Shown here: piece after piece, positions 7,202 to 15,110 of the stretch
How the letters are laid out: each line of letters opens with the position of its first letter
How positions within the stretch are numbered: position 1 is the first letter of the stretch
From: Methylorubrum zatmanii
Lineage (GTDB): Bacteria; Pseudomonadota; Alphaproteobacteria; Rhizobiales; Beijerinckiaceae
Direction of reading: 5' to 3'
Assembly: GCF_014845115.1 (NCBI RefSeq)
Contig: NZ_NKUI01000022.1
Location: 1-35,835 of the forward strand
DNA: 35,835 bases
Translations under genes and position numbers: made by a program
The notes under the pieces: generated by a model
Seen by the model: the letters and a program-made list of their open reading frames with translations, nothing else
Told to the model about the DNA's origin: nothing
Database searches by the model: none

Positions 7202-7522
7202 ATGGACCCGCATGTCGTCTTCGATTGCCAGAAGGTTCTGCCGAACAGGTTCGCTCTGACGCTTGCTGCTGCCGCCCGAAGCCGGGCGCTCGGTCGGGGT
7301 GCCGAGCCGCGGCTCGATCCGAATCATGCCAGCGTGAGCGACCTTGCGCTGCATGAGATCGCGGCGGGCATGTTCACGCGAAACGAACTTGCCCCGTTCC
7401 TGCCCGGAGAGGGCGGAAGGCCGTCTCTTCCGCCACCCGATCCCGATTCCCAGCTTGGCGGCGGCGGCCGCGAACGTGCCGCCGCCGCACCCGCCTCCCG
7501 CTCACGGGAGACGGTTCATTGA
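7202..7522 (+). CDS. RNA polymerase omega subunit-like protein
   Basis: A 106-residue protein starting at the ATG at 7202, 9 bases after the previous stop, with GAGGTG as ribosome site. Residues 5-62 align by eye with RpoZ: VVFDCQKVLPNRFALTLAAA corresponds to the V..AV.K..NRF.LVL.AA core, then ARSRALGRG, and SVSDLALHEIAAGMF corresponds to the T..ALREI..G. helix. The usual N-terminal MAR motif is absent (MDPHVVF). The tail is Pro/Gly/Arg-rich and looks disordered. Omega helps assemble beta' and, in E. coli, forms part of ppGpp site 1. The host should have a normal rpoZ elsewhere, so this would be a second, accessory omega. Function is inferred. Confidence 0.7.
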   Translation: MDPHVVFDCQKVLPNRFALTLAAAARSRALGRGAEPRLDPNHASVSDLALHEIAAGMFTRNELAPFLPGEGGRPSLPPPDPDSQLGGGGRERAAAAPASRSRETVH

Positions 7523-7555
7523 TGACGCAAGGCAACTGACAAGGAGAAATGAACG

Positions 7556-7921
7556 ATGCTGAAATCTCTGTCTTCCAATAACCGGATAGCGTTCGATGTC
7601 GTCAATATCGTCGCCGGTCTCGGTCTGCTGCTGTCGCCCTGGTATCTCGGCTACGCGAACGAAACCTATGCTGCATGGAATGCCTGGATCGTTGGCGCTG
7701 CCGTGGCGCTGATTGCGGTTGCCGCGCTCTCGGCGTTCCATCAGGTCGAGGAATGGGCCAACGCCGCGCTCGGCCTCTGGGCGGTGATCGCACCGTGGGT
7801 ACTCGGCTTCTCGGCCGTGACGGCCGCGATGTGGGCCCATGTGATCGCCGGGCTTGTCGTCGCCGTCCTCGCAGCCGTCAGCCTCTGGTTCACGACAAAC
7901 CGTCCCTTCTCGACAGCATAA
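7556..7921 (+). CDS. SPW-repeat membrane protein
   Basis: A 121-residue protein with four predicted transmembrane helices (about 13-33, 41-60, 66-86, 93-113). It carries two copies of the SPW signature, LSPWYLGY (about 26) and IAPWVLGF (about 79), each within a pair of helices, as expected for the SPW repeat family. The family is common in alphaproteobacterial stress loci but has no defined biochemical role. Placement is reminiscent of the HdeD-type membrane proteins of stress islands. The ribosome site AAGGAG precedes the ATG at 7556. A hairpin terminator follows. Confidence 0.88.
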   Translation: MLKSLSSNNRIAFDVVNIVAGLGLLLSPWYLGYANETYAAWNAWIVGAAVALIAVAALSAFHQVEEWANAALGLWAVIAPWVLGFSAVTAAMWAHVIAGLVVAVLAAVSLWFTTNRPFSTA

Positions 7922-7932
7922 CGTCACAACTT

Positions 7933-7958
7933 GGCCCGGCTTCCGGCCGGGCCATTTT
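7933..7958 (+). terminator. Intrinsic terminator after the SPW gene
   Basis: GGCCCGGC (7933-7940) and GCCGGGCC (7946-7953) form a perfect 8-bp stem with a 5-base loop, followed by ATTTTG. It probably ends or attenuates the hsp20-to-SPW transcript ahead of the protease genes. Confidence 0.75.
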
Positions 7959-8023
7959 GATGCCCTCCGTCTGACCTCAGGCGGAAAGGAGGAAATAACG
8001 TCTGGTCAAAACGGAGATCGCTT

Positions 8024-9406
8024 ATGTTCAGGAACATTACAGCCCTGCGTCCAGCCATAATCACGTTCTGCGCAACCCTTGCCTTCGTGGGAGGATTGCC
8101 GCCCGTCGCAATCGGACAGACCGTTCCGGGCATTGCAGGAGAGCTTCCCACCCTTGCCCCCGTGCTCGAACGGGTGACGCCGGCGGTCGTCAACATCTCG
8201 GTCGTCTCGGAAACGCCCGCGACGTCCAATCCACTCTACAATGATCCGTACTTCCGGCGGTTCTTCGATCTTCCCGAAGCGCCGCCAGCGCGGCAGCGCA
8301 TGAGCGCCGGTTCCGGCGTGATCGTCGACGCGGCCAAAGGCCATGTGCTCACCAACCATCATGTGGTTGCCAACGCCCGCGAGATCACGGTCACGCTGAA
8401 GGACGGACGCCGCCTGCGCGCCGAGCTTGTCGGCTCGGATCAGGCGACGGACATCGCGCTCCTCAAGGTCGAGAGCAGCAATCTCGTCGCGCTTGAGGTC
8501 GGCGATTCCGACCGTCTCAAGGTCGGCGACTATGTGGTCGCCATCGGCAATCCCTTCGGCCTCGGGCAGACGGTCACCTCCGGCATCGTCAGCGCGCTCG
8601 GCCGCAGCGGCATCAGCAATGAGGGCTACGAGGACTTCATCCAGACCGACGCCTCGATCAATCCGGGCAACTCCGGCGGCGCGCTGGTGACACTGGACGG
8701 CAGACTGGTCGGCATCAACACGGCGATCCTCAGCCCGGCAGGCGGCAACATCGGCATCGGCTTCGCGGTGCCCAGTAGCATGGCGGTTTCCGTCATGAAC
8801 CAGTTGATTGAGCATGGTGAGATCCGGCGTGGCAAGCTGGGCGTCGGCATCCAGGACCTCACGCCCGACCTTGCGGAGGCGCTCAAGCTCGGGGAGCTTC
8901 GCGGAGCGGTAATAGCCAATATCGAACCTGGCTCGCCGGCGGAACGAGCCGGACTGCAAGTTGGTGACGTGGTCACCACCGTCGATGGGCGTCCCGTTCA
9001 CGGCGCCACGGACCTCAGAAACCGCATTGGCCTGACACCTGCCGGCACCGCGATCCGCCTAGCGATCAAACGGGGTGATGCCGAGCAGACCGTGAGCGTT
9101 ACGATCGCTGCGGAGACTGGCATATCCGCTGACCTATCCGGTACGCCGCTCGATGGGGCCCGGATGCGGAATGCTTCCCGGTCCGAGGCGCAGCAAGCTG
9201 GAGCCGATGGGATCGTGATCGAAAGCATCCTTCCCAGCAGTCCGGCAGCACGGGCCGGCCTTCGAGCAGGCGACGTGATCGTGGCGGTCAACCGATCGCC
9301 GGTCTCTTCCGTCGCGGAATTGCGCAGCGCCGTGGCCGGCCAGCGCACGATACTAGCGCTGGAACTGATCCGCGATGGCGGCAGATTTCTTCTGGTTGTG
9401 AGATAG
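8024..9406 (+). CDS. degP: DegP/HtrA-type periplasmic serine protease (island copy)
   Basis: A 460-residue protein. An N-terminal hydrophobic stretch (about 8-32) looks like a signal peptide ending near GQT. The trypsin-like domain contains the full triad: His in TNHHVV (about 111), Asp in ATDIALLKV (about 142) and Ser in NPGNSGGAL (about 217). Two PDZ domains follow (about 260-350 and 375-455), both with GSPAERAGL / SSPAARAGL-type loops. DegP proteases degrade or refold damaged envelope proteins. A second, longer DegP-like gene lies at 24573-26042 in the core-like part, so this is an extra copy belonging to the stress locus. It sits 12 bases before ftsH, probably in one transcript. Confidence 0.95.
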   Translation: MFRNITALRPAIITFCATLAFVGGLPPVAIGQTVPGIAGELPTLAPVLERVTPAVVNISVVSETPATSNPLYNDPYFRRFFDLPEAPPARQRMSAGSGVIVDAAKGHVLTNHHVVANAREITVTLKDGRRLRAELVGSDQATDIALLKVESSNLVALEVGDSDRLKVGDYVVAIGNPFGLGQTVTSGIVSALGRSGISNEGYEDFIQTDASINPGNSGGALVTLDGRLVGINTAILSPAGGNIGIGFAVPSSMAVSVMNQLIEHGEIRRGKLGVGIQDLTPDLAEALKLGELRGAVIANIEPGSPAERAGLQVGDVVTTVDGRPVHGATDLRNRIGLTPAGTAIRLAIKRGDAEQTVSVTIAAETGISADLSGTPLDGARMRNASRSEAQQAGADGIVIESILPSSPAARAGLRAGDVIVAVNRSPVSSVAELRSAVAGQRTILALELIRDGGRFLLVVR

Positions 9407-9418
9407 CCGGGCGGGGTC

Positions 9419-11278
9419 ATGATGGAAATGAACAAGAAAACGCAGTTCAACATCTGGTACTGGATCGCCGCCTTCTTCATCCTCATGGCCTTCCAGTACT
9501 TGTTCACGGCGGCCACGCAGGTGGCGCAGATCCCCTATAGCCAGTTCGAGACTTATCTCGGACAGGGTCGGATAGCGGAAGTGGCGGTATCGGACCGCTT
9601 CATCCAGGGAAGGTTCAAGGAGCCGGTGGAAGGCCGGCCAATGTTCATCACCACCCGCGTCGAGCCCGACTTCGCGCGACAACTCCAGGAGCGAGGCGTC
9701 GTGGTCACTGGACAGATCGAGAGCACTTTTCTGCGTGACCTGCTGTCATGGGTGGTGCCGGTCCTGCTGTTCATCGGCATCTGGATGTTCATGCTGCGGC
9801 GCGTGGGCGGTGGCATCGGCGGCGGGCTGATGCAGATCGGAAAGTCCAAAGCCAAGGTCTACGTCCAGTCCGACACCGGAGTGACCTTCGCGGATGTGGC
9901 AGGCGTCGACGAAGCCAAGTACGAACTCAAGGAGATCGTCGACTTCCTGAAAGACCCGCAGGGCTATGGCCGCCTCGGTGGGCGCATGCCGAAAGGCATC
10001 CTGCTAGTCGGCCCGCCCGGCACGGGCAAGACCCTGCTAGCGAGGGCCGTGGCGGGCGAGGCGGGCGTACCATTCTTTTCGATCTCCGGTTCCGAGTTCG
10101 TGGAGATGTTCGTCGGTGTCGGCGCCGCGCGCGTGCGCGACCTCTTCGAGCAGGCCCGCGCCAAGGCCCCGGCCATCATCTTCATCGACGAACTCGACGC
10201 GCTCGGCCGCGCCCGCGGCATCGGCCCGATGGCTGGCGGCCACGACGAGAAGGAGCAGACGCTCAACCAACTCCTCGTCGAGCTGGACGGATTCGATTCC
10301 TCGACCGGTCTCGTGCTGCTTGCCGCCACCAACCGCCCGGAAATCCTCGACCCGGCGCTGCTGCGCGCTGGCCGCTTCGACCGGCAGGTGCTGGTCGACC
10401 GGCCTGACAAGGCTGGCCGCGTGCAGATCCTGAACGTGCATCTCAAGAAGGCTAGGCTCGCCCTGGATGTCGAGCCGGAGAAGATCGCGGCGCTCACCCC
10501 CGGCTTCACCGGCGCCGACCTCGCCAATCTGGTCAACGAGGCGACGCTGCTTGCGACCCGCCGCAAGGCCGACGCCGTGACGATGGACGACTTCAACAAT
10601 GCGGTGGAGCGCATCGTCGCCGGCCTTGAAAAGCGCAACCGGCTGCTCAATCCGAAAGAGCGCGAGATCGTCGCCTATCACGAGATGGGGCATGCCCTGG
10701 TGGCGATGGCGCTGCCGGGCGTCGATCCGGTCCACAAGGTCTCGATCATCCCGCGCGGCATCGGCGCGCTGGGCTACACCATCCAGCGGCCGACCGAGGA
10801 CCGCTTCCTGATGACGCTCGAAGAATTGCAGGACAAGATGGCCGTGCTCCTCGGCGGCCGCGCGGCGGAAAAGATCGTGTTCGGCCACCTCTCCACCGGC
10901 GCCGCGGATGACCTCGCCAAGGTCACCGACATCGCCCGTGCCATCGTCACGCGCTACGGCATGTCGGAGAAGCTCGGCCATATTGCGCTGGAGAAGGACC
11001 GGCGCTCATTCCTCGCCACCGACCAGCCATATTATGGCCCGCAGGAACGCACCTATTCGGACGAGACGGCCGCCGCCGTCGACAACGAAGTACGCCGGAT
11101 AGTCGACGAGACCTTCGAGCGAACCCTCGGCCTGCTGACCGAACGCCAGGATCTGCTGGAGCGGACCGCCCGCCGTCTCTTGGAGAAAGAGACGCTGAAC
11201 GAGACGGAAATTCGACAGCTTGTCGATGAGAAGGAAGGTTTCGCCACCCGGACTGGAAGTGTCGCGACGGGAATCTAA
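9419..11278 (+). CDS. ftsH: ATP-dependent zinc metalloprotease FtsH (island copy)
   Basis: A 619-residue membrane-bound AAA+ protease of normal FtsH length. It has transmembrane helices at about 12-32 and 108-126 with the small periplasmic domain between. The AAA module has Walker A GPPGTGKT (about 197-204), Walker [10 protein letters not shown] (about 253) and the second region of homology [20 protein letters not shown]. The peptidase has HEMGH (about 421-425) and a third zinc-ligand region around [13 protein letters not shown]. FtsH extracts and degrades misfolded membrane and cytosolic substrates. The C-terminal tail is short. Position behind hsp20 and degP genes matches the FtsH paralogues of transmissible protein-quality-control loci, so a second chromosomal ftsH is expected outside the window. 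Confidence 0.97.
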   Translation: MMEMNKKTQFNIWYWIAAFFILMAFQYLFTAATQVAQIPYSQFETYLGQGRIAEVAVSDRFIQGRFKEPVEGRPMFITTRVEPDFARQLQERGVVVTGQIESTFLRDLLSWVVPVLLFIGIWMFMLRRVGGGIGGGLMQIGKSKAKVYVQSDTGVTFADVAGVDEAKYELKEIVDFLKDPQGYGRLGGRMPKGILLVGPPGTGKTLLARAVAGEAGVPFFSISGSEFVEMFVGVGAARVRDLFEQARAKAPAIIFIDELDALGRARGIGPMAGGHDEKEQTLNQLLVELDGFDSSTGLVLLAATNRPEILDPALLRAGRFDRQVLVDRPDKAGRVQILNVHLKKARLALDVEPEKIAALTPGFTGADLANLVNEATLLATRRKADAVTMDDFNNAVERIVAGLEKRNRLLNPKEREIVAYHEMGHALVAMALPGVDPVHKVSIIPRGIGALGYTIQRPTEDRFLMTLEELQDKMAVLLGGRAAEKIVFGHLSTGAADDLAKVTDIARAIVTRYGMSEKLGHIALEKDRRSFLATDQPYYGPQERTYSDETAAAVDNEVRRIVDETFERTLGLLTERQDLLERTARRLLEKETLNETEIRQLVDEKEGFATRTGSVATGI

Positions 11279-11312
11279 TCCTGTTCAATCATGGAAGAGA
11301 CTGAATGGGCCA

Positions 11313-11356
11313 AGTGGGATTCTGGCCAAAGACCCTACCTCGCGTAGAATCCCACT
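11313..11356. repeat. 11-bp perfect inverted repeat downstream of ftsH
   Basis: AGTGGGATTCT at 11313-11323 is the exact reverse complement of AGAATCCCACT at 11346-11356, with a 22-base spacer. No U tract follows, so a plain intrinsic terminator is unlikely. It could be a recombinase or regulator binding site, or an element end. It lies in the 300-base gap between ftsH and the HTH gene, which otherwise shows no gene. Confidence 0.6.
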
Positions 11357-11581
11357 CTCAGGTCAGCAGGTTATGGACCATCGTCAAACCCGCCTATGTG
11401 GCGCCGCCTGTATCCGGCATCCCGATGCGCGAGCGTGGGGGCTTTTCTCGCTACAAGCTCAATGCAACCTCTTGCGTGCAGTAGCGTGAGACATCGCGTT
11501 TGAGCGATCCCGAGAGTGCTCCGGCGTGCGGGACGCCTCGATGAGAACCGCCTCACGCACAACGAGCCGCAGGAGGCGAAT

Positions 11582-11812
11582 ATGACAGACAGCAGGTTTC
11601 TGACGCCGGAGGAAGTGGTGGACCGCTATCGCGGCGGTGTTTCGCTTGGCACCCTACGAAACTGGCGAACGAAGCGTATTGGCCCCTCGTTCATCAAGAT
11701 CGGAAAGGCCGTCCTCTATCCGGTGGAGGAGCTTGAGGATTTGGACAAAAGAAATAGAGTGCCTTGCAGTGCCTCTGAGCGACTCATTGAGTCTGCGCGT
11801 GATCGAGCGTGA
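11582..11812 (+). CDS. Excisionase-like / AlpA-type HTH protein
   Basis: A 76-residue protein starting at the ATG at 11582 with an ideal AGGAGG (11571-11576). Residues 7-52 (LTPEEVVDRY, then GVSLGTLRNWRTKRIGPSFIKIGKAVLY) form the MerR-like winged HTH of the HTH_17/excisionase group, ending with the typical V.Y...ELE. Such proteins act as recombination directionality factors or transcriptional switches in phages, plasmids and integrative elements. It is followed 88 bases later by the broken radC, both often found in integrative conjugative elements. It is probably a remnant of the element that delivered the stress locus (inference). Confidence 0.8.
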   Translation: MTDSRFLTPEEVVDRYRGGVSLGTLRNWRTKRIGPSFIKIGKAVLYPVEELEDLDKRNRVPCSASERLIESARDRA

Positions 11813-11900
11813 TGATCACACTGAATCACGTTGGACCGCCCCCAGTTAGCGGCTCCACCTACGCCCAAGAGGCAAACTTTACAAGCGATATCAATAGGTT

Positions 11901-12080
11901 ATGGGAGCCTTTAGGGTGGCCCACAACCACCCGTCCGGCGATCCGACGCCGTCGCAGGCCGACATCCGCATGACGCGGGACATCGTCTCGGTGCTCGATC
12001 CGCTCGGCGTCGTGGTGCACGACCACGTCATCCTCGGCCGCGACGGGCATGCGAGCCTGAAGGCGCTCAAGCTGATCTGA
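11901..12080 (+). pseudogene. radC: C-terminal fragment of RadC (JAB/MPN domain)
   Basis: In frame from about 11901 to the TGA at 12078-12080 the sequence encodes 59 residues with [16 protein letters not shown], the zinc-binding H-x-H-P-S-G-D core of RadC. This is followed by [19 protein letters not shown] and [15 protein letters not shown] to the natural C terminus. A complete RadC is about 220-230 residues, so roughly three quarters, including the helix-hairpin-helix region and the upstream glutamate, is missing. The ATG at 11901 has no ribosome site. The break lies within about 15 bases before the metal motif and marks a recombination or deletion junction. Confidence 0.88.
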
Positions 12081-12402
12081 TCCGTCCCCGCTCGATCCAA
12101 GCGGTCACCGGATCGGCAAGCCCGCGCGGCGCTTGAGCGACGTCGGCCTCCGCCATCCCGGAGGGATGGCCGGATGGCGTATGGGGCCGAGCCGCGTCCC
12201 GTCGCGATCCGGCAACGCGACGTTGCGGGAGGGATGGGCCCGCGGTCGAGCTCCGCTACATCCATGGCAAAGTGTTGGGAAAACCCGTCGACGCGGGGGT
12301 TGCCGCCAGCCACGGTCCGGCGGACGGCTTGCCACGGCAGGTTGAGGGCATGCAGGACGGAGGGGCCGCGGCGAACTCCCGGGTGGCCTGCCTCTTGCTC
12401 CG
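12081..12402. other. Gap between radC fragment and the Anbu operon
   Basis: No supportable gene. It contains a small hairpin, GCCATCCC / GGGATGGC (12152-12170), without a U tract. Composition shifts here from the accessory style on the left to the very GC-rich style on the right. A promoter for the ATP-grasp operon must lie here, but I cannot point to a clear -35/-10. Confidence 0.5.
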
Positions 12403-12430
12403 GTCGGACGAGACATGTCGGACGAGACAT
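12403..12430 (+). repeat. Perfect 14-bp tandem duplication
   Basis: GTCGGACGAGACAT occurs twice head to tail (12403-12416 and 12417-12430), just before the ATP-grasp gene. The junction creates an ATG at 12415 that is in frame with the gene but has no good ribosome site. Confidence 0.85.
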
Positions 12431-12447
12431 CAGGGGGAATCGCGCGG

Positions 12448-13902
12448 ATGGCGCACACGGCGTTCGATGAGATGAATGGCGGAGGGCAGGGTCATCCCGC
12501 CTCGGCCCCGTCCGATCCGGCCAGCGTGCGGGAGGCCTATGACATCCTCAAGGCCTGGCTCGACAAGACGCCGCCGGAGCATTTCAACACGCGCCGCAGC
12601 CAGGCCGAGATGCTGTTCCGGCGCATCGGCATCACCTTCGCGGTCTATGGCGCGAACGAATCGACCGAGCGCCTGATCCCGTTCGACATCATCCCGCGGG
12701 TGCTGACCAAGCCGGAATGGGATTTCCTGGAGCGCGGCCTCAAGCAGCGCGTCACCGCCCTCAACGCCTTCATCAACGACGTCTACGGCGCCGAGGAATG
12801 CATCAAGGCCGGGATCATCCCGCCCGACCTCGTCTACCGCAATCCGCATTACCGCATGGAGATGCGGGCCTTCGACGTGCCGCACGACCTCTACGTCCAT
12901 ATCGCCGGCATCGACATCGTCCGCACCGGCGAGAACGACTTCTTCGTGCTGGAGGACAATGCCCGCACCCCCTCCGGCGTCTCCTACATGCTGGAGAACC
13001 GTGAGGTGATGATGCGGCTCTTCCCCGAGCTGTTCTCCCGCCACCGCGTCGCCCCGGTCGAGAACTACCCCGATGCCCTGCTCGCGACCCTGCGCAGCCT
13101 CGCGCCCACCTCCGCGACTCGCGATCCGACCGTGGTTCTGCTCACCCCCGGCCGCTATAATTCCGCGTTCTACGAGCACTCGTTCCTGGCCGATAAACTC
13201 GGCGTGGAGCTGGTGGAGGCGAGCGATCTCTTCACCAAGGACGAGATCGTCTACATGCGCACGACCGAGGGGCCGCGCCGCGTCGACGTGATCTACCGCC
13301 GCCTCGACGACGATTTCCTGGATCCTCTCGTCTTCCGCCCGGACTCGGTCCTGGGCGTGCCCGGCCTGATGAATGCCTACGAGCGCGGGAACGTCACGCT
13401 GTCCAACGCGGTCGGAACAGGCATTTCCGACGACAAGGCCGTCTACAGCTACATGCCGGAGATCGTGAAATTCTTCACCGGCGAGGAGCCGATCCTGCAC
13501 AACGTGCCGACCCATCGCTGCCGGGAGAAGGAGGCCTTCTCCTACGTGATGGACAACCTGAAGGACCTCGTGGTGAAGGAGGTCAACGGTTCGGGCGGCT
13601 ACGGCATGCTGGTGGGGCCGCACGCGACGCGCCGCGAGATCGACGAGTTCGCCAAGAAGCTGCGCCACGCACCCGACAACTTCATCGCCCAGCCGACGCT
13701 CTCGCTCTCCACCTGTCCGACCTTCGTCGCCTCCGGTGTCGCGCCGCGCCACGTCGACCTGCGCCCGTTCGTGCTGGCCGGCGCCGACGAGATCCGCATC
13801 GTGCCGGGCGGCCTGACTCGCGTTGCCCTGAAAGAGGGCTCGCTCGTGGTCAATTCCAGCCAAGGTGGCGGCACCAAAGACACCTGGGTGCTCGATGCTT
13901 GA
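12448..13902 (+). CDS. Circularly permuted ATP-grasp protein (type 2)
   Basis: A 484-residue protein starting at the ATG at 12448 (GGGGGA about 10 bases upstream). An in-frame ATG at 12415 falls in a tandem repeat and is less likely. Recognisable blocks are ERLIPFDIIPRV, then GIDIVRTGENDFFVLEDN with ARTPSGVSYMLENR, DVIYRRLDDDFLDP, VKEVNGSGGYGMLVG, and QPTLSLSTCPTF, all typical of the DUF404/DUF407 (CP_ATPgrasp) family. ATP-grasp enzymes form amide bonds using acyl-phosphates; the substrate here is unknown, with peptide-like ligation suspected. It heads an operon with alpha-E, transglutaminase and Anbu genes, the standard Anbu neighbourhood. Confidence 0.92.
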   Translation: MAHTAFDEMNGGGQGHPASAPSDPASVREAYDILKAWLDKTPPEHFNTRRSQAEMLFRRIGITFAVYGANESTERLIPFDIIPRVLTKPEWDFLERGLKQRVTALNAFINDVYGAEECIKAGIIPPDLVYRNPHYRMEMRAFDVPHDLYVHIAGIDIVRTGENDFFVLEDNARTPSGVSYMLENREVMMRLFPELFSRHRVAPVENYPDALLATLRSLAPTSATRDPTVVLLTPGRYNSAFYEHSFLADKLGVELVEASDLFTKDEIVYMRTTEGPRRVDVIYRRLDDDFLDPLVFRPDSVLGVPGLMNAYERGNVTLSNAVGTGISDDKAVYSYMPEIVKFFTGEEPILHNVPTHRCREKEAFSYVMDNLKDLVVKEVNGSGGYGMLVGPHATRREIDEFAKKLRHAPDNFIAQPTLSLSTCPTFVASGVAPRHVDLRPFVLAGADEIRIVPGGLTRVALKEGSLVVNSSQGGGTKDTWVLDA

Positions 13903-14009
13903 GCATTTCGCCTTATCGATTTGCACTCTTGAGGTGAGCCGGAGGGTGGCGGTGCCGAGATATCGCGCAACTGCCGCCCCGGTCGTCATCGCGCTTGCGA
14001 GCTGAGCCC

Positions 14010-14954
14010 ATGCTGTCCCGGACTGCCGACAATCTCTACTGGCTCTCGCGCTACGCAGAGCGGGCGGATTTCCTCGCCCGCATCCTCGACGCGGCCCTGC
14101 GCCTTGCCGCCCTGCCGTCGAGCTATGGCGGCCGCACCTCGAACGAATGGGCCTCCGCGCTGTCCTCGGCGGGCGATCCCGAGCTGTTCAAGACCCTCTA
14201 CGACACCGCCAACGAGCACACGGTCTGCAACTTCCTGGCCTTCTCGCCCCACAATCCGTCCTCGATCCGCTCCTGCATCGCCACGGCGCGGGAGAATGCC
14301 CGCTCGATCCGCACGGCGCTCACCACCGAGATGTGGGACACGATCAACGGCGCGTGGCTGGAGCTGCGCTCCTACGAAGGGCGGGATCTCAGCCGGGACG
14401 AATTCACTCAGTTCCTGGACTGGGTGAAGCGGGTCTCGCTCACCTTCGACGGCTCGGCCTACCGGACGATGCTGCGTAACGACGCCTATTGGTTCACCCG
14501 GGCCGGCACGGCCATCGAGCGGGCGGACAACACCGCCCGCATCCTCGACGTGAAGTACCAGATCCTGCTGCCGGCTTCGGAGCGGGTCGGCGGCAGCCTC
14601 GATTACTTCCAGTGGACCACGATCCTGCGCGAGGTCTCGGCCTTCAACGCCTATCACTGGGTCTATCGCGAGAGCATCAAGCCGCTGCTGGTGGCCGACC
14701 TGCTGATCCTCAACACCGAGATGCCGCGCTCCCTGGCGAGCTGCTACCGAATGCTGGTCGAGCATCTCGACCTGATCGCCGACGCCTATGGCCGCCGGGG
14801 CGAGAGCCAGCGGCTCGCGAGCAACATGCGGGCGAAGCTCGCCGGTGCCGATATCGACCGGATCTTCACCTCCGGGCTCCACGAGTTCATCCAGGGTTTC
14901 ATCACCGAGAATAACGGGCTCGGCGCGGCGATCAGCGAGCAGTATCTGGTGTGA
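14010..14954 (+). CDS. Alpha-E domain protein (DUF403)
   Basis: A 314-residue, almost wholly helical protein. The start is set at the ATG at 14010 because the family begins MLSRTADNLYWLSRYAERAD; an upstream TTG at 13995 is open but weak. Further signatures are NDAYWFTRAGTAIERADNTA with RILDVKYQ, and FITENNGLG near the C terminus. The family is always found with the circularly permuted ATP-grasp and transglutaminase-like proteins. Its role is unknown, and a scaffold or accessory function for the ATP-grasp enzyme is inferred. It lies about 107 bases after the ATP-grasp stop. Confidence 0.9.
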   Translation: MLSRTADNLYWLSRYAERADFLARILDAALRLAALPSSYGGRTSNEWASALSSAGDPELFKTLYDTANEHTVCNFLAFSPHNPSSIRSCIATARENARSIRTALTTEMWDTINGAWLELRSYEGRDLSRDEFTQFLDWVKRVSLTFDGSAYRTMLRNDAYWFTRAGTAIERADNTARILDVKYQILLPASERVGGSLDYFQWTTILREVSAFNAYHWVYRESIKPLLVADLLILNTEMPRSLASCYRMLVEHLDLIADAYGRRGESQRLASNMRAKLAGADIDRIFTSGLHEFIQGFITENNGLGAAISEQYLV

Positions 14955-15110
14955 CGGGCGGGGCCGGCTCCGGCCGGCCCAGATCTCCGGCGCGACGACG
15001 CCGTCTCGCTTGGAAAAGTCCGCCGTGCCAACGCTTTGGGCATCGCTCCCGATTTTCAAACCGGCGCCGGTGCCCTAGCTTGGCCCGACTCGTCCCGGCA
15101 GGATCAAGGC

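Noticed and set aside
11220..11489. Plus-strand ORF of 89 residues across the ftsH end
   Set aside because: Overlaps ftsH in another frame and reads through the inverted repeat; no support.
12430..13989. Long minus-strand ORF (519 residues) opposite the ATP-grasp gene
   Set aside because: Antisense shadow caused by high GC; His/Val/Asp/Gly-rich composition, no domain, and the plus strand encodes a complete known family.
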